A stretch of 64,000 nt of DNA from Pelobates cultripes (GCA_933207985.1 OW240917.1:125327829-125391828); one strand, 5' to 3'; counted from the stretch's first letter, positions 1-10,867 are shown. Numbers and translations are program-made. The notes: generated by a model not told the origin, from the sequence alone.

Positions 1-1900
1 AAACAGCAATTATTTGTTTAGTTCACAAGCCATGAGAAAAACGACATGTGATACAATTATCAATCTACAACAAAAATGAACTTTTTTTCTGTAAATAGTC
101 ACGTATTTAAATTCTTCATAACTGTCATTCTGCAGACAAAAGTAATCTGACAATGCCGTATAAAACAAAAAAGCCAATGTCTGTCTATTATATTAATCTA
201 TTATACAGACAGCAAATAGTCGGGTTTATCATAACTGAATGAGGGTTTTCTTTCTTGGCTGGCTATGTTGACAATCATTCGCAAATCTATTGTCAATTCA
301 TCAAACCCAAGGTCAATCAAACTAAAGTAAACGTGAACTCTATTGCAAAATGTAGGCCAAAAGAGCTGATTTTGAAAAAGTCTATAATTCAGATGTAGTC
401 GCCGATTGCTTATTTTAGACCACATTTTGCAATCCTGATTACATATGCTACAATTAACTTTTTAGTGAATACACCCATCACTGCTTAGTGAATAGACTAC
501 AGAGTGTATTCCATGAGAACAGCACTAGATCATTGTGTATTAGGATACAGACCTGCTACATGTACACACTGGAAGCTATTGTCAAGGTATGACAAGAATA
601 TCTTGCTTTTTACATATATTCAGGGTTATTCACAAAAGAGAGAATTCAACGTAAAATTTAATTTAAGGCCAGAGTAGCCAAACTGAAAGAATAGCTGACT
701 GAAAATATATCTAGTTTGGTTATTTTGATCTTAAATTTGGAATTCACTTTGAATTCTCACCCTGACTGTGTTTACACACCTTTTCAAACAAGAGGTTGGC
801 TGTTAAATGCAAGGCACTACTTTGCTGTCAAAAAGGTTTCTGGTTGACTGTAATTTTGGTCACATAACACCAAGTGAGGTGGTCAGAGGAGGTTCCAAGA
901 ACGTAAACATCAGCATAAAGCAACAAATAAAAAAAATAAAATAAACAATACATTGACTAAAACCAGTACCAGTATTTGACTGACACCGGATTCTATTTAT
1001 ATCTTGAAGTAAATGTATCATAAGACCAGAGTATACTGAAGTATCTATTTATGTATTGCATAATTTGCTCACATTAGTACAATGATAGAAAAAGCATTAA
1101 CTGAAAAATCGGAGGTACAGAGGCTGCAGCAAAGGCCAGGTTTTCTGAGGGGATTTTAGAATCTGGAAAACCCCAATAGTTGCTATAGACATTCCTAAGT
1201 GCCTGGAAGAGGAATTTGAAAAGGGGGAATATTGAATGTAGGGTTGAATGTGGTAGAAACCCTTTCAAATACCCTCTGTCACCTCCTAAATGAAAAGATA
1301 ATGTTACACAAAACATGTTTTAATGTATTATTTAAAATCATTTAATTGATCTGGACAAATTCTCCAAGTCTGCTGTGCTTCCAGTTCAGCTATTTTGGCC
1401 TTAAGTTTGCTTTGAATTAATGTTGAATTCCCGGTCATTCTCACTTTATTGATTAACCCAGTGCATGATGATTTGCCCCAAAATGGACCAAAACCCCCAC
1501 TAGAATGCTGTTATAGTTGCACCTTGAAAGTATCATCCAAGGGTTGCAAATAGACTAACTTGGACCTTGGTGATCCAGGTCTGCAAGTTTTTAGAGCACA
1601 TTTATCAACTACTGGCCTGGTGTGAACTAACCAGCATGCATTGAGCTTGATCTAGAAGCTTGTGAATGGCAGAAGTTTTAGCAATCTACATATTTCTCAC
1701 CATATAATGTTTTTCTTCCTTCCTGGAAATATTGTATTTGATATTACTGTTTGTTAAAAGCTTAGTATAGCTCAGTATCAAGAGAACATCTGTTCACTAG
1801 AACATATAGAATGGAATCACAAAACACGCAACAAATTTAAATGGTACCAGCCATGGCTATAATAACATGCTTTTTTGAATACCCTATTGAAGAATAGATC
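1..1900. other. AT-rich sequence, nothing recognised
   Basis: I see no gene, no repeat boundary and no convincing splice-bounded open segment here. Short open stretches on the minus strand (around 201-425 and 1074-1316) have no codon or motif signal that I trust. If the candidate cytokine-like gene at 2.6-4.6 kb is real, its last exons could lie here or to the left of the window. Confidence 0.4.
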
Positions 1901-1931
1901 TTTCTCCCACCTGTCAGTCCATTCGTTGGCT

Positions 1932-3490
1932 CTATGCAGAAGAATTGACTGACAAGTGAGAGCAGGAAAGACTTCCCACATGAGGTCCTTCTGCTCTCCT
2001 GACATAACAAACACAGCACATGCGCTGTGGTTGCAATGAAAGCTCCAAAGCTGACACTGCTAGTGCTGGCTAGGGGGCATAGGAACAGAGTAACTGATGT
2101 AACTCGTTGCTCGTTTTTTTTGCCAGTATGTCAGCATAACAGGGTAGCTTTGCATTTTCAGGATGGTCAAATCACAGAAGAAATCGTAAGGTTGATGTTA
2201 AAAGAAGAGTGGCACATACAAAGCTGTGGTCAGGAGAGTAGGTACAGTGAGTATATCTAGAAATGTTATATTGAATCCAGTATGTATCTCTGTGATACAT
2301 GATGTATTCAATGCAGTTGAGGGCAATTTAGGCAAACTTAATAACTACATGACAGGTTTACTTTAAGCAATAGACGAGGGATGCTTGTACCACACAGATA
2401 TCAATCAAACCATCTAAGAAACACAGCACAGCTGCGCTACAGATGAAGAAAAAATATTTCCTTTAATAAATGACATGCTTATCATTGGAAACAAACAAAA
2501 AAATACATTGTTACACTCTGTACATAAATCACCCCTTTTACTCTAAAGTAGCTGTCACCAATTTCCATCCTGCCAAAAAAAAAGTTGTCGTAACTAAACA
2601 ACATGTTTAGTCATGAAAATATACCCTCCACCTCACTCAACTTCATACTTTGTGGTCAGTGCAAGCCGCTGACATCCTATTTCAATATTTTCACTCTGAC
2701 AAAAAAAAAAAACACTTCCTTTGATCATGTTATGTGTCTATGGCTTGTGTTTCTTGCCTCTCTACTCATAGTAAACTGTATTACTCATTGCTCATGCTGG
2801 TTATTTTTTTTTTCGACTGTTCTATCAGTCAAAAAAGGCAAAAAAAAAAAAAAAAATCATATTTGTGACACCCGCAGGTTTCTGAGCCGGGACAGTGCGT
2901 GGGGCTTGGACTGTATGTACATTCAAAACACAATGTTCTCAGAGCTGTGCACCAACAATAGACTTTTGTTACAGGTTTTAGCATGAAACTAGGTAAGTTT
3001 TGTGTACGGAGCTCTCGCATACAGTGAGTTCTGTGTGGTTGTACAGTATTTGGGACCGGAAAAGTCAGACAGCAAGCAGGTATAATATGGGCTTTTTAAA
3101 AAAATGTGTGTATTTGCATGGTAAATTGTATTAAACTGACTAACGTTTAGGGTGTAAAGTTATTATATGGAAACGTATTAGATGTAAAATATAAGATTTA
3201 GGTCTTGTTTTTTGTTTTATAACAGATAATTATGTAAACAGACTCTATGAATTACAGTCTATGGGACAAATCTCGTTTAATTTAAATGCTTGTGATTGTC
3301 AATAAATATATAAAATAATATTCATACTAAACTGGTAATTTGAGTAAAAATTGACAGTTTATTTGTGCAAATGAATTACTATGTTAAAAATAGGCCAAAA
3401 TCCTAAACTTCTGGCAGAGTAGGAAGATGGTCGATACACAAGGGCAGTAATCGACGCATTTGATGATTACGAAAGAGAATATATAGTAAG
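1932..3490. other. Unassigned exon-like open segments on both strands
   Basis: Several short segments read like exons but cannot be joined into a gene. On the plus strand, 2162-2246 follows a good acceptor (ttgcattttcag), reads DGQITEEIVRLMLKEEW and meets a strong donor (gtgagt). Also on the plus strand, 2878-2974 reads RFLSRDSAWGLDCMYIQNT, and about 3429-3488 reads GRYTRAVIDAFDDYERE before gtaaga. On the minus strand, 1932-2012 reads QKDLMWEVFPALTCQSILL before gtggga. Phases do not chain and no family is recognised. They may be chance, fossil exons, or parts of the minus-strand candidate gene. Confidence 0.2.
2633..2695 (-). CDS. Possible exon 3 of the cytokine-like candidate gene
   Basis: The acceptor is a run of T followed by gtcag, among the strongest in the region. 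Read in phase 0 from it, the segment gives SENIEIGCQRLALTTKYEVE and then TGA. A cysteine eight codons after the second intron matches where IL-4, IL-5, IL-21 and GM-CSF place their first exon-3 cysteine (family knowledge). If translation stops at this TGA the mature peptide is only about 57 residues, too short for a four-helix bundle. Either a donor inside the segment is used (weak candidates after CACAAA or TATGAA), the gene is degraded, or the true exon 3 lies elsewhere. Intron 2 would be 1,591 nt. Confidence 0.3.
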   Translation of the reverse strand, partial: SENIEIGCQRLALTTKYEVE

Positions 3491-4286
3491 ATGAGCTCAT
3501 ATATTTAGAATATAATGTATTATATCTAACTGTACGCATAATCTGTTAAAAATATATTATCCCAAGTTAAAGCACACCACAGGAAAAATTGTAAACACTC
3601 TTATTATATGAATTGTTTACACACATTTCATAAAAAGCATTACTACATGGTGACGGAACATGAACTTTGACATATTAAGAGAGCCATGAGAATTATATTA
3701 ACTTGCTGGCTGTTGAAAGCCTTGATGGTGACTCAGACTCTTTGTCATATCTAACAAAGTAGTAATTCTTGAAAATTTAATCAACAGCATTTTCAGAAGA
3801 ATATAAAAACTCACACTGATAAAGCCTATGTTCAACAGCCAGGTTACTAGCATTAAAATGCAATTTTTTGTTTTTAAGATTGAAGTGTCAATCTGTTAGA
3901 ATTGTTTTATTACAAATTAAGATGCAAAGAAGAATCATGCATTTAAACTAGAATGCAACAAGTGATATTGTAGCCGAGACCTGACGTTTGAATATAAAAT
4001 ATGTGCAGATTGTAGTAACAATCAACTAGGAATAAAATTAAATAGAATCAGAGTATTCTTCTTCAGAATTCTCTCCAGAATTCCATAGGAACTGGTGAGT
4101 TGCTATGACTCAGTATATGTCATTGACATATTACACAACATGTTATTTGGAGCTAGGCATAACAAATTAAATAATGATTTAAAAAAAAAAAAAAAGTTTT
4201 TAAAAGTATTTTGTGCTTATTAGCATTGTGTTTAAAAAATAAAATAAAAAATAAATACACAGTTTACAATATTGTATATTTCTTAC

Positions 4287-4322
4287 CTTAAAATCCATTG
4301 GGACATGAAGAGAATGTGGATG
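4287..4322 (-). CDS. 36-nt exon 2 of the cytokine-like candidate gene
   Basis: This micro-exon is bounded by a consensus acceptor (tttgtttgctcag) and a consensus donor (AAG followed by gtaagaaa). It is in phase 0 at both ends and reads HPHSLHVPMDFK. Intron 1 is 104 nt. A very short, phase-0 second exon coding the A-B loop is typical of short-chain cytokine genes: 33 nt in mammalian IL-5, about 42 nt in GM-CSF and about 36 nt in IL-21 (lengths from memory). No cysteine is present, which is less like IL-4. Its position, phase and both splice sites are seen; its membership in the gene is inferred. It is too short to identify a family alone. Confidence 0.5.
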
Positions 4323-4426
4323 CTGAGCAAACAAAGAATTAAAAAAAGGAACAGTTAATTTTTTCACTTAATATGTTTGATTATTAAAATAAAAGCCATA
4401 ATTGCAGTGCAATCTTTTGTACATAC

Positions 4427-4561
4427 CGTTCTGTTTGCATGTGCCATAATTTCTTTGACCAACTTTTGCAGTTCTACACTTCTTTCAAATGATGGAAGTC
4501 GTGCGTTTGCAATTGCATAGCAACATAGAAGGAACACACACCAAGTCAGAAATTTGTTCAT
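4427..4561 (-). CDS. Exon 1 of a candidate secreted short-chain cytokine-like peptide
   Basis: The 45-codon exon starts at an ATG in good context (A at -3). Residues 1-20 (MNKFLTWCVFLLCCYAIANA) form a clear signal peptide: one lysine, a hydrophobic core and an ANA cleavage site. Residues 21-45 contain VELQKLVKEIMAHA, an amphipathic helix, and end in an N-glycosylation sequon (NRT). The exon ends in phase 0 at ACG followed by gtatgt, a strong donor. Signal peptide plus helix A in one phase-0 exon, then a tiny second exon, is the layout of IL-2, IL-4, IL-5, IL-13, IL-21 and GM-CSF genes. Sequence identity to any one of them is too low to name it. The remaining exons are uncertain. Other small secreted peptides cannot be excluded. 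Confidence 0.55.
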
Positions 4562-4634
4562 TTTCTCTTGTTTGAAGATTTGATCGACAGTTCAGCTATA
4601 AGTTTACGAATAATGTGTGATTGGCAACATACCT

Positions 4635-4642
4635 CTTTATTT
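4635..4642 (-). promoter_or_regulatory. TATA-like box upstream of the candidate cytokine-like gene
   Basis: AAATAAAG on the minus strand lies 74-81 nt upstream of the ATG at 4561. That would leave a 5' UTR of about 50 nt, the usual size for IL-2/IL-4/IL-5-type genes (family knowledge). The box is only an approximate match in an AT-rich region, so it is weak evidence alone. Confidence 0.3.
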
Positions 4643-4707
4643 GTTATTGTCCCAGATGTAGATCCCTCCCATTTCTAGTGGAAAGCTTGCAGAAAGGATG
4701 AATGAAT

Positions 4708-4730
4708 GAGTAATCTTTTTTTCTTTTCCA
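4708..4730 (-). promoter_or_regulatory. Possible NFAT/AP-1 composite site
   Basis: On the minus strand TGGAAAA (4724-4730) is followed, 9 nt on, by TTACTCA (4708-4714), an AP-1-like half. NFAT:AP-1 composites of this order occur upstream of T-cell cytokine genes. It lies about 150-170 nt upstream of the ATG. Both motifs are short and could occur by chance. Confidence 0.2.
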
Positions 4731-5309
4731 CTGGCAAGGTGTATGTGCGTCTGAATGTGGGTGGTGGGTGGGGAGAGATGTCAATGAAAATTTTGGTTTA
4801 CAATGTGGCAGAGTACAACATTTGTATGGGCTAATGGCTAATTTAAACACTTTGATCATTAGACAATATTTGCACAGATATGCATATGATGGGTCTAACA
4901 ATGCAAACCATAATTAATGTGAAAATATGTAATGATTCCAATACGTGAATAAAAAATTATACAGTGTAATGGATATTTTTATTTTATTTATTTTTTTCAC
5001 GTATTCAACAAAGTTTTGGAAACATGGTATACTAAATACTTATCTCCAATAATAAAATCTATTTTCAGATTAATTTTACATAAATTAATTAGTGGTTTTA
5101 ATATTATATTAACTGTCCAAAACACACAGAGCCCACATTTTTTTATATATGCCTTTATATTATTATTATTATTATTATTATTATATAAAGCACCAACAAG
5201 TTCTGTAGCGCTGTACAATGGGTGGACTAACAGACACGCATTTGTAACTAGACGAGTTGGACACATGGGAACAGAGGAATTGTGGGCCCTGCTCAAAGAG
5301 CTTTCATAG

Positions 5310-5862
5310 TTACATAGTTATAGTTACATAGCTGAAAAGAGACTTGCGTCCATCAAGTTCAGCCTACCTCACATTTGTTTTTTGCTGTTGATCCAAAAGA
5401 AGGCAAAAAAAAAAACCAGTTTGAAGCACAATTTTGCAACAAGCTAGGAAAAAAATTCCTTCTTGACCCCAGAATGGCAGTCAGATTTATCCTTGGATCA
5501 AGCAGTTATTACCCTACATTGAAAGATTATATCCTTGAATATTCTGTTCTTGCAAGTATGCATCTAGTAGCCGTTTGAACATCTGTATGGACTCTGATAA
5601 AACCACTTCCTCAGGCAGAGAATTCCACATCCTGATTGTTCTTACAGTAAAAAAACCTTTCCTTTGCCTTAGACGAAATCTTCTTTCTTCCAGTCTAAAC
5701 GCATGGCCTCGTGTCCTATGTAAAGTCCGGTTTGTGAATAGATTTCCACACAATGGTTTGTATTGGCCACGAATATATTTGTATAATGTTATCATATCCC
5801 CTCTCAGGCGACGTTTTTCTAAACTAAATAGGTTTAAATTTGTTAACCTTTCTTCATAGCCG
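5310..5862 (-). mobile_element. CR1-like non-LTR retrotransposon 3' fragment
   Basis: This segment sits inside the L2 tail; removing it makes the flanking L2 sequence continuous with the copy at 9.6 kb. It contains the end of a reverse-transcriptase ORF and a 3' tail with the repeated TTACATAG motif followed by AAAGAGACTTGCGTCCATC. A second copy of the same tail is at 34873-34980. Such tails are abundant in frog genomes (general knowledge). Confidence 0.65.
5514..5795 (-). pseudogene. C-terminal RT domain remnant, CR1-like LINE
   Basis: The 93-residue open segment carries the C-terminal domain found after the RT of CR1/Jockey-group LINEs: a HRTRGHAFRL motif, then RKGFFTVRTIRMWNSLPEEV, then a FKRLLDAYL helix. 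The WNSLP box and FFTxRxxxxWN pattern are typical. No RT catalytic motifs are present, so it is a 5'-truncated dead copy. The ATG shown by open-frame length is not a real start. Confidence 0.65.
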
Positions 5863-6240
5863 ATATGTCATGCTACAGGGAGTGAGGTATAGTGACACAA
5901 AAGATAGGGGTAGGTGTAGAAAAGTAGGTTGCTAGAACAGAATTCACTGAGGGCTTAGTGGGTGTGTTGTTTTGGCATTTTTTGACAGTTGCTGAAGAGG
6001 AATCAGGATGCGGGGAGGGAAAGCTGTTACCAGTTTAATTGATATGCTCTCCTTAAGAAATGAATTTTCATTGCTTTTTTTTGAAGGAGCAGAGACTGGG
6101 TGAAAGTCTAGCGGAGAAAAGAAGGGAGTTCCACAGGGATGGTGCAGAAAATGACTTGAAGGCAAGCATCAGAGGTGGGAGTATGGACATAGGATAGATG
6201 TAGGTCTTCAGCAGAGCGTAGGGCAGTAATGCCATTAGCT

Positions 6241-7620
6241 ACACTGCCAGAATTGTGTAAATCATAATATCTTATAATGTCTATTGAGAGAATTAGTTAA
6301 ATGAATCTAACAGATTATTTTTTTAAATCATTTTGATTTCTGGATTATTTTAACAAAAATAATTCAATGTAGTTATGGTCCTGGATCTCTTGAGGCTCAT
6401 AATGCATTGTCAGGGAAATACCCACCGGTCTTCAATGAATTGTTCAGGTAAACAAAGATGGAAATAATATCTCTAGTTTCATATTCATATATGTATGTAT
6501 GACTCCCCCTCATTTCTTCCTTCCTCTAAGTATGTTTTTTACACCTCAGCAATATATGTTTAGAATGTAAAATTATGTGTAAAGTGTTAATATTATTTTG
6601 TTTTTCTTCTTAGGTCAAGTACATTACACAATCCAGAACTGGCCCACAATCTGCATAGACCTTCAATTTTTGACGTTAGATAGATTTACCAGTTCTATTC
6701 TGCTGTCCCGAGTTTATTCCTTGGTCCTACTTAAAGGGACACCAACGAATTGTCTAGAGAAAGCATACTGCAAGCACATAATTAGAAGTGCTCAAGCTAT
6801 ACGAAGACCATCCAAAAAAGTATTGCGAGGTCCACCTTCGTGGGCCAGTCGGCAATAGCAGCTAGCTTGGTGTACATTCAAACCAGACTAATCTGCCTAT
6901 TGTTTGAACAGACCTGACACTTTTCCAGATGGCACCAGTGACCAAATGTTATAAATCTGTTGGCAATCAGTAGGACATATATTTTAAGATTTATTCTTTG
7001 CACCCATGATATAATCAGTTTTGCCTTGGAAAAAAATCTTAAACATGAACTGTTAAATAAATTCAGTTACGAGAGTTCTATAGATTTCAAGGGCATATCT
7101 GCCTCTTATTAGTGAACATTTTGGATGTAAATATTGAGACAGTGTGAGGAGCAGTACAATGCATGCCAGAAGGTTTTATATATTCCAGCAGCACTGATTT
7201 AAACTAATAACTACAAACTTTTTTTTTGAAGAGCACACAATATTTTGAAGAGGAATATAATAAAGGCTAAATATCATATTAAGGACATTTTAGTGAAAAA
7301 ATTTTTTTTTACTTTATAGGGATAAACACACAACATGTATAAAGTACTCCTTTCAACATTAAATCATATAGATTACTTGAAGAAGAACTTAAAAATCTGT
7401 ATATTTCCTACAGTCAATAAAATACTGTATACAGAGTGAGTCAGAGTTCTTACGGGAGCAGGTACATTGTGAGCTTGAAAGGCAAAAGTCAGAATAATAC
7501 AGGACAGAAAGAACATAATGGATTAGAAGAGGTATAGCGATCCAGAAAACAAGGTCCCACATTATTCTATCACCTTCAGTGAACAAATTATTCTAACTTT
7601 AAAATATAGAGAGTCATATT
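6241..7620. other. No gene seen; one partial MITE terminus
   Basis: Mostly unique AT-rich sequence. Around 6733 there is a TTAAAGGGACACC terminus like the TTAA MITEs elsewhere in the window, but I could not find its partner end. A short plus-strand open frame at 6598-6858 has no motif. Confidence 0.4.
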
Positions 7621-7622
7621 TA

Positions 7623-8295
7623 CACTGATCAGCCACAACATTAAAACCACTGACCGGTGAAGTGATTATATTATTACAACGGCACCTGTCAAGAGACGGG
7701 ATAAATAAGGCAGCAAGTGAACAGGTCAGTTCTTCAGTTTCACGTTTTAGAAGCTGGACAAATGGGCTGGTGAAAAGATCTGAATGACAAAGGTCAAATA
7801 GTCATGGCTAGATGATTGGAGCATCTCCAAAATGGAAAGTCTTGTGGGGTGCTTGTGGAATGCAGTAGTTAGTATCTACCAAAAGTGGTGCAAGCAAGAA
7901 CAACCAGTGAACCGGCATCATTGTCATGGGTGCTGGTCCCCTAAGCTCATTGATGTACATGGGAAACGAAGGCTAGCCTGTCTGGACTGATCAAACAAAA
8001 GAGCTATTGTAGCTCAAATTGCTGAAAAACATAATGCTGACCACGGTAGAAAGTTATCATAACACACAGTGCATCACAGTTTGCTCAGTAGCTACAGACT
8101 GGTCAGAGAGCCCATAATGACACTGTCCACTGCCAAAAACGCAGACAATGGGGCTATACATTGGCGCCAGATACCCCAGGACACATTCAGATGTCTTGTG
8201 GAGTGTATGCCTCAACGCCTCACAGCTGTTTTGGTAACATGAAGGGGACCTATACTATATTAAGCAGGTGGTTTTAATGTTGTGGCTAATCAATG
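7623..8295 (+). mobile_element. Internally deleted Tc1-like transposon
   Basis: The left end reads CACTGATCAGCCACAACATT and the right end is its near-perfect inverse (ATGTTGTGGCTAATCAATG). TA dinucleotides flank both ends. The body matches the start and the end of a well-known fish/frog Tc1-like transposase gene, joined across a large internal deletion near 8155. What remains is frameshifted and cannot make transposase. Confidence 0.8.
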
Positions 8296-8862
8296 TATGC
8301 TCTTCAGATATTTACTGTACTCTTTGTTTTGTGCAGATTCACCTTCCTCTTGCTAGTATGCCCAGTAATGCCAGTAGCCACTTAGATCTAATATGATTTG
8401 ATGAACATTTTTAAATAAATGGTACTTTATTTAATCTCTACACATTAACTTAGTCTGGTACACTCGTAGGAGTAACAATTACTATTTCTACCACTTTCCG
8501 TTTTCTCCATAAATTCCCCGTCTATCTATTTAAAAATATGTCAATGGATGTTACCACATTTGTTAAACCTGTGGAAATGCAACTGCAAAATGGAAGCAGC
8601 TACATAACTTCCTCATTCTGTATGAATACATAGCAGAAGTGCAATCAGTTTGTGGGAACTTACTGATGCAGTCGTTATATATGCTATTTAATGCATGAAA
8701 CAGGGGGAAAAAATACTAGCAAGATTGATCTGCATGCAAAACAATAAGTAGATGCATATTTGTGAAACTAGATTTTGTATATTTTTAAACAGATCTTTGC
8801 ACATGCTATGATTATACACATGGCATACATGCTAAATATGTCATCAATAATTATGCGGCAAC

Positions 8863-9346
8863 TTAAAGGGACACTATAGTCACCAGAACAACTACAACTT
8901 AATATAGTAGTTGTTCTCTGAAAAAGCAGTGTTTACATTACTGCCTAGGAACACCTTTAGTGGCAGTCACTCAGATAGCCACTTGCAGTGCTTCCTGAGT
9001 CAGTGCTGCACAATGTGCAGCACACATGTACAGCATCTAAATGCCCTGCATTGCTTTAATGCATCTCTATGAGGAGATGCTGATTGGCACAGGCAGCGTT
9101 TTGCCGAAATAGCCTTTATTGCTTTCCTATGGGAAAGCATTGGATTGAATGAGATCATCAAGACTGATGATCTCAGCCAAGGAGACGGCGTAGAACCAGC
9201 TGTGAAGAGACTGGCAAGGCATGCATAAAAAGGTGTTTTACACCTTTTTAAAGTAAGCAGAAGTGGGCTGTGGGTCTAAACGCCGATTTCACAACTCTAG
9301 TGTCAAGAATACATATTTGTATTCCTGAGGCTATAGTGTTCCTTCA
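8863..9346. mobile_element. TTAA-flanked MITE (piggyBac-type target)
   Basis: Begins TTAAAGGGACACTATAGTCA and ends with the inverse CTATAGTGTTCCTTCAA; the right TTAA has decayed to TTCA. About 480 bp, non-coding. The same family is at 60612-61134, and related termini occur at 16626, 25348, 26357, 27004 and 44509. TTAA target duplication suggests mobilisation by a piggyBac-like transposase (inference). Confidence 0.75.
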
Positions 9347-9493
9347 AAATTCACAAAATACCAGTTGGGGAACAGCGTGCTCTTTAAAGATGAAGCACAT
9401 GTACCTATGCTTGCCATTAAAACACAAATGTATAACATTTGGGAAATAAATACCTAAACTTATTTGGTAAAGTGCAAAATTATAGTCAAAATG

Positions 9494-10867
9494 TATTATT
9501 ATTATTATGTTATTTATATAGTGCCATCAAATTCTGCAGCGCTTTACAATGGGTGGATGAACAGACATGTAGTTGTAACCAGACAAGTTGGACACACAGG
9601 AACAGAGGGGTTGAGGTCCCTGCTCAATGACCTTACATGCTAGAGGGAGTGGGGTAAAATGACACAAAAAGTTAAGGATAGTATTAGACTAGTGACAGTT
9701 GCAGAAGAGGAATCAGTCAGGAGCTATTAACAGTTTAATTGATACGCTTTTATGAAGAAGTGGGTTTTTAACGATTTTTTTGAAGGAGTAGAGACTGGGT
9801 GAGCATCCAGCGGAGGAGGGAAGCGAGTTCCACAGAAATGGCGCAGCCCTCAAGAAATCTTGAAGGCGAGCATCAGAGGTTGGAGTACGGACAGAAGATA
9901 GACGTAAGTCTTCAGGAGATCGTAAGGGCCTAGACGGGACATACTTGTGTATAAGGGAGGATAGATAGGTGGGAGCTGCATTATGTAGCGATTTGAAAGC
10001 AAGAACCAGAATTTTAAATTGAGCTCTATATTTTATAGGAAGCCAATGTAGGGACTGACAGAAGGGTGAGGCATGGGAGGTGCGGGCGGACAGGAAGATG
10101 AGCCTCGCTGCCGCACTTATTATGGACTGTAAGTTGGGAGCACGTAAGAGAAAGGACAGTGGAATGGACCAACATCTGTCGGAGTCAAAGAGAACACCTA
10201 GGCAGCGAGCCTGCGTGGTGGAGCTGATGGTAGCAGACACAGGAGTAACAACACTTGAGGGAGGAAAGACCAGAATTTCAGTTCTGGTCAAGTTTAGTTT
10301 AAGGAAGTGGGCAGCCATCCAGTTAGAAATAGCAGAGAGACAGTCAGAGATACTAGTCAAGAGGGACGGGGAGAGATCAGGAGAGGACAGGTAGATTTGC
10401 GCGTCATCTGCATAGAAATGATATTGGAAGCCAAAGGAGCTAATGAGTTTACCAAGGGAAGCAGTATAGATGGAGAACAGTAGGAGACCAAGGACTGAAC
10501 CTTGGGGGACACCAACAGAGAGGAGTTGGGGAGAAGAAGCAGAGCCAGAGAATGAAACACTGAAAGAGCGCTGGGAGAGGTAGGAGGAGCACCAGGAGAG
10601 AGCAATATCTTGTAGACCGATACTGCGGAGGATGAGAAGAAGCTGTTGATGATCAACAGTGTCAAAAGCCACAGACAGGTCAAGGAGAATTAGGACAGAG
10701 TAGTGACCACGAGATTTTGCAGCGAGTAGATCATTGGGTACTTTGGTCAGTGTCGTTTCCACAGAGTGCTTAGCGCGGAAACCAGACTGAAGCGGGTCTA
10801 GCAGAGAGTTGGTATTTAAAGGAGAAATACTGTTGGTGGCCTGTGAGTATAAGACATCACACCCCAC
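9494..10867 (-). mobile_element. L2-type LINE, 5'-truncated
   Basis: Reads on the minus strand from an RT-coding region into a 3' UTR that ends in an ATT/TTA microsatellite (9494-9516). The 3' UTR contains the CAGCGCTTTACAATGGGTG motif seen again at 5.2 kb. It is the best-preserved LINE in the window. Sequence to the right (10868-11400, pyrimidine-rich on the minus strand) may be more 5' material of the same element. Confidence 0.8.
9713..10867 (-). pseudogene. L2-type LINE reverse transcriptase, partial
   Basis: A 384-codon open segment of ORF2. In order: a SGFRAKHS motif, the RT A box in [13 protein letters not shown] (catalytic D), the B box [13 protein letters not shown], the C box YADDAQIY (DD pair), then the C-terminal domain with [19 protein letters not shown] and the LWNSLP box near the end. 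The endonuclease domain is missing and the ATG is not the true start. Between the C box and the C-terminal domain the sequence is shorter than in intact relatives, suggesting an internal deletion. The frame is surprisingly clean for a dead copy, so it may be fairly young. Confidence 0.75.

Larger units (their letters stand above)
5149..6240 (-). mobile_element. L2-type LINE 3' end, split by an insertion
   Basis: 5149-5309 and 5863-6240 together match the 3' part of the LINE at 9494-9970. They share the TTA-microsatellite tail, the GTAGCGCTGTACAATGGGTG motif and the C-terminal coding remnant (minus strand 5944-6165, with the equivalent of the LHKSVSIKL region). The element is 5'-truncated and interrupted by a CR1-like fragment at 5310-5862. 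The tail with ATTATTATT and a CTATATAAA-like end is characteristic of vertebrate L2-like LINEs. Confidence 0.75.

Noticed and set aside
3364..3521. Another possible exon 3 behind the acceptor tatttttaacag (minus strand)
   Set aside because: Acceptor is good and the phase-0 frame is open for about 50 codons, but the product is Cys/Phe/Ile-rich and unlike a cytokine helix; kept only as a possibility if splice data support it.
3941..4025. Alternative exon 3 for the cytokine-like gene behind the acceptor tttattcctag
   Set aside because: Phase-0 reading hits a stop after 25 codons, has no good donor and no resemblance to a helix-B region.
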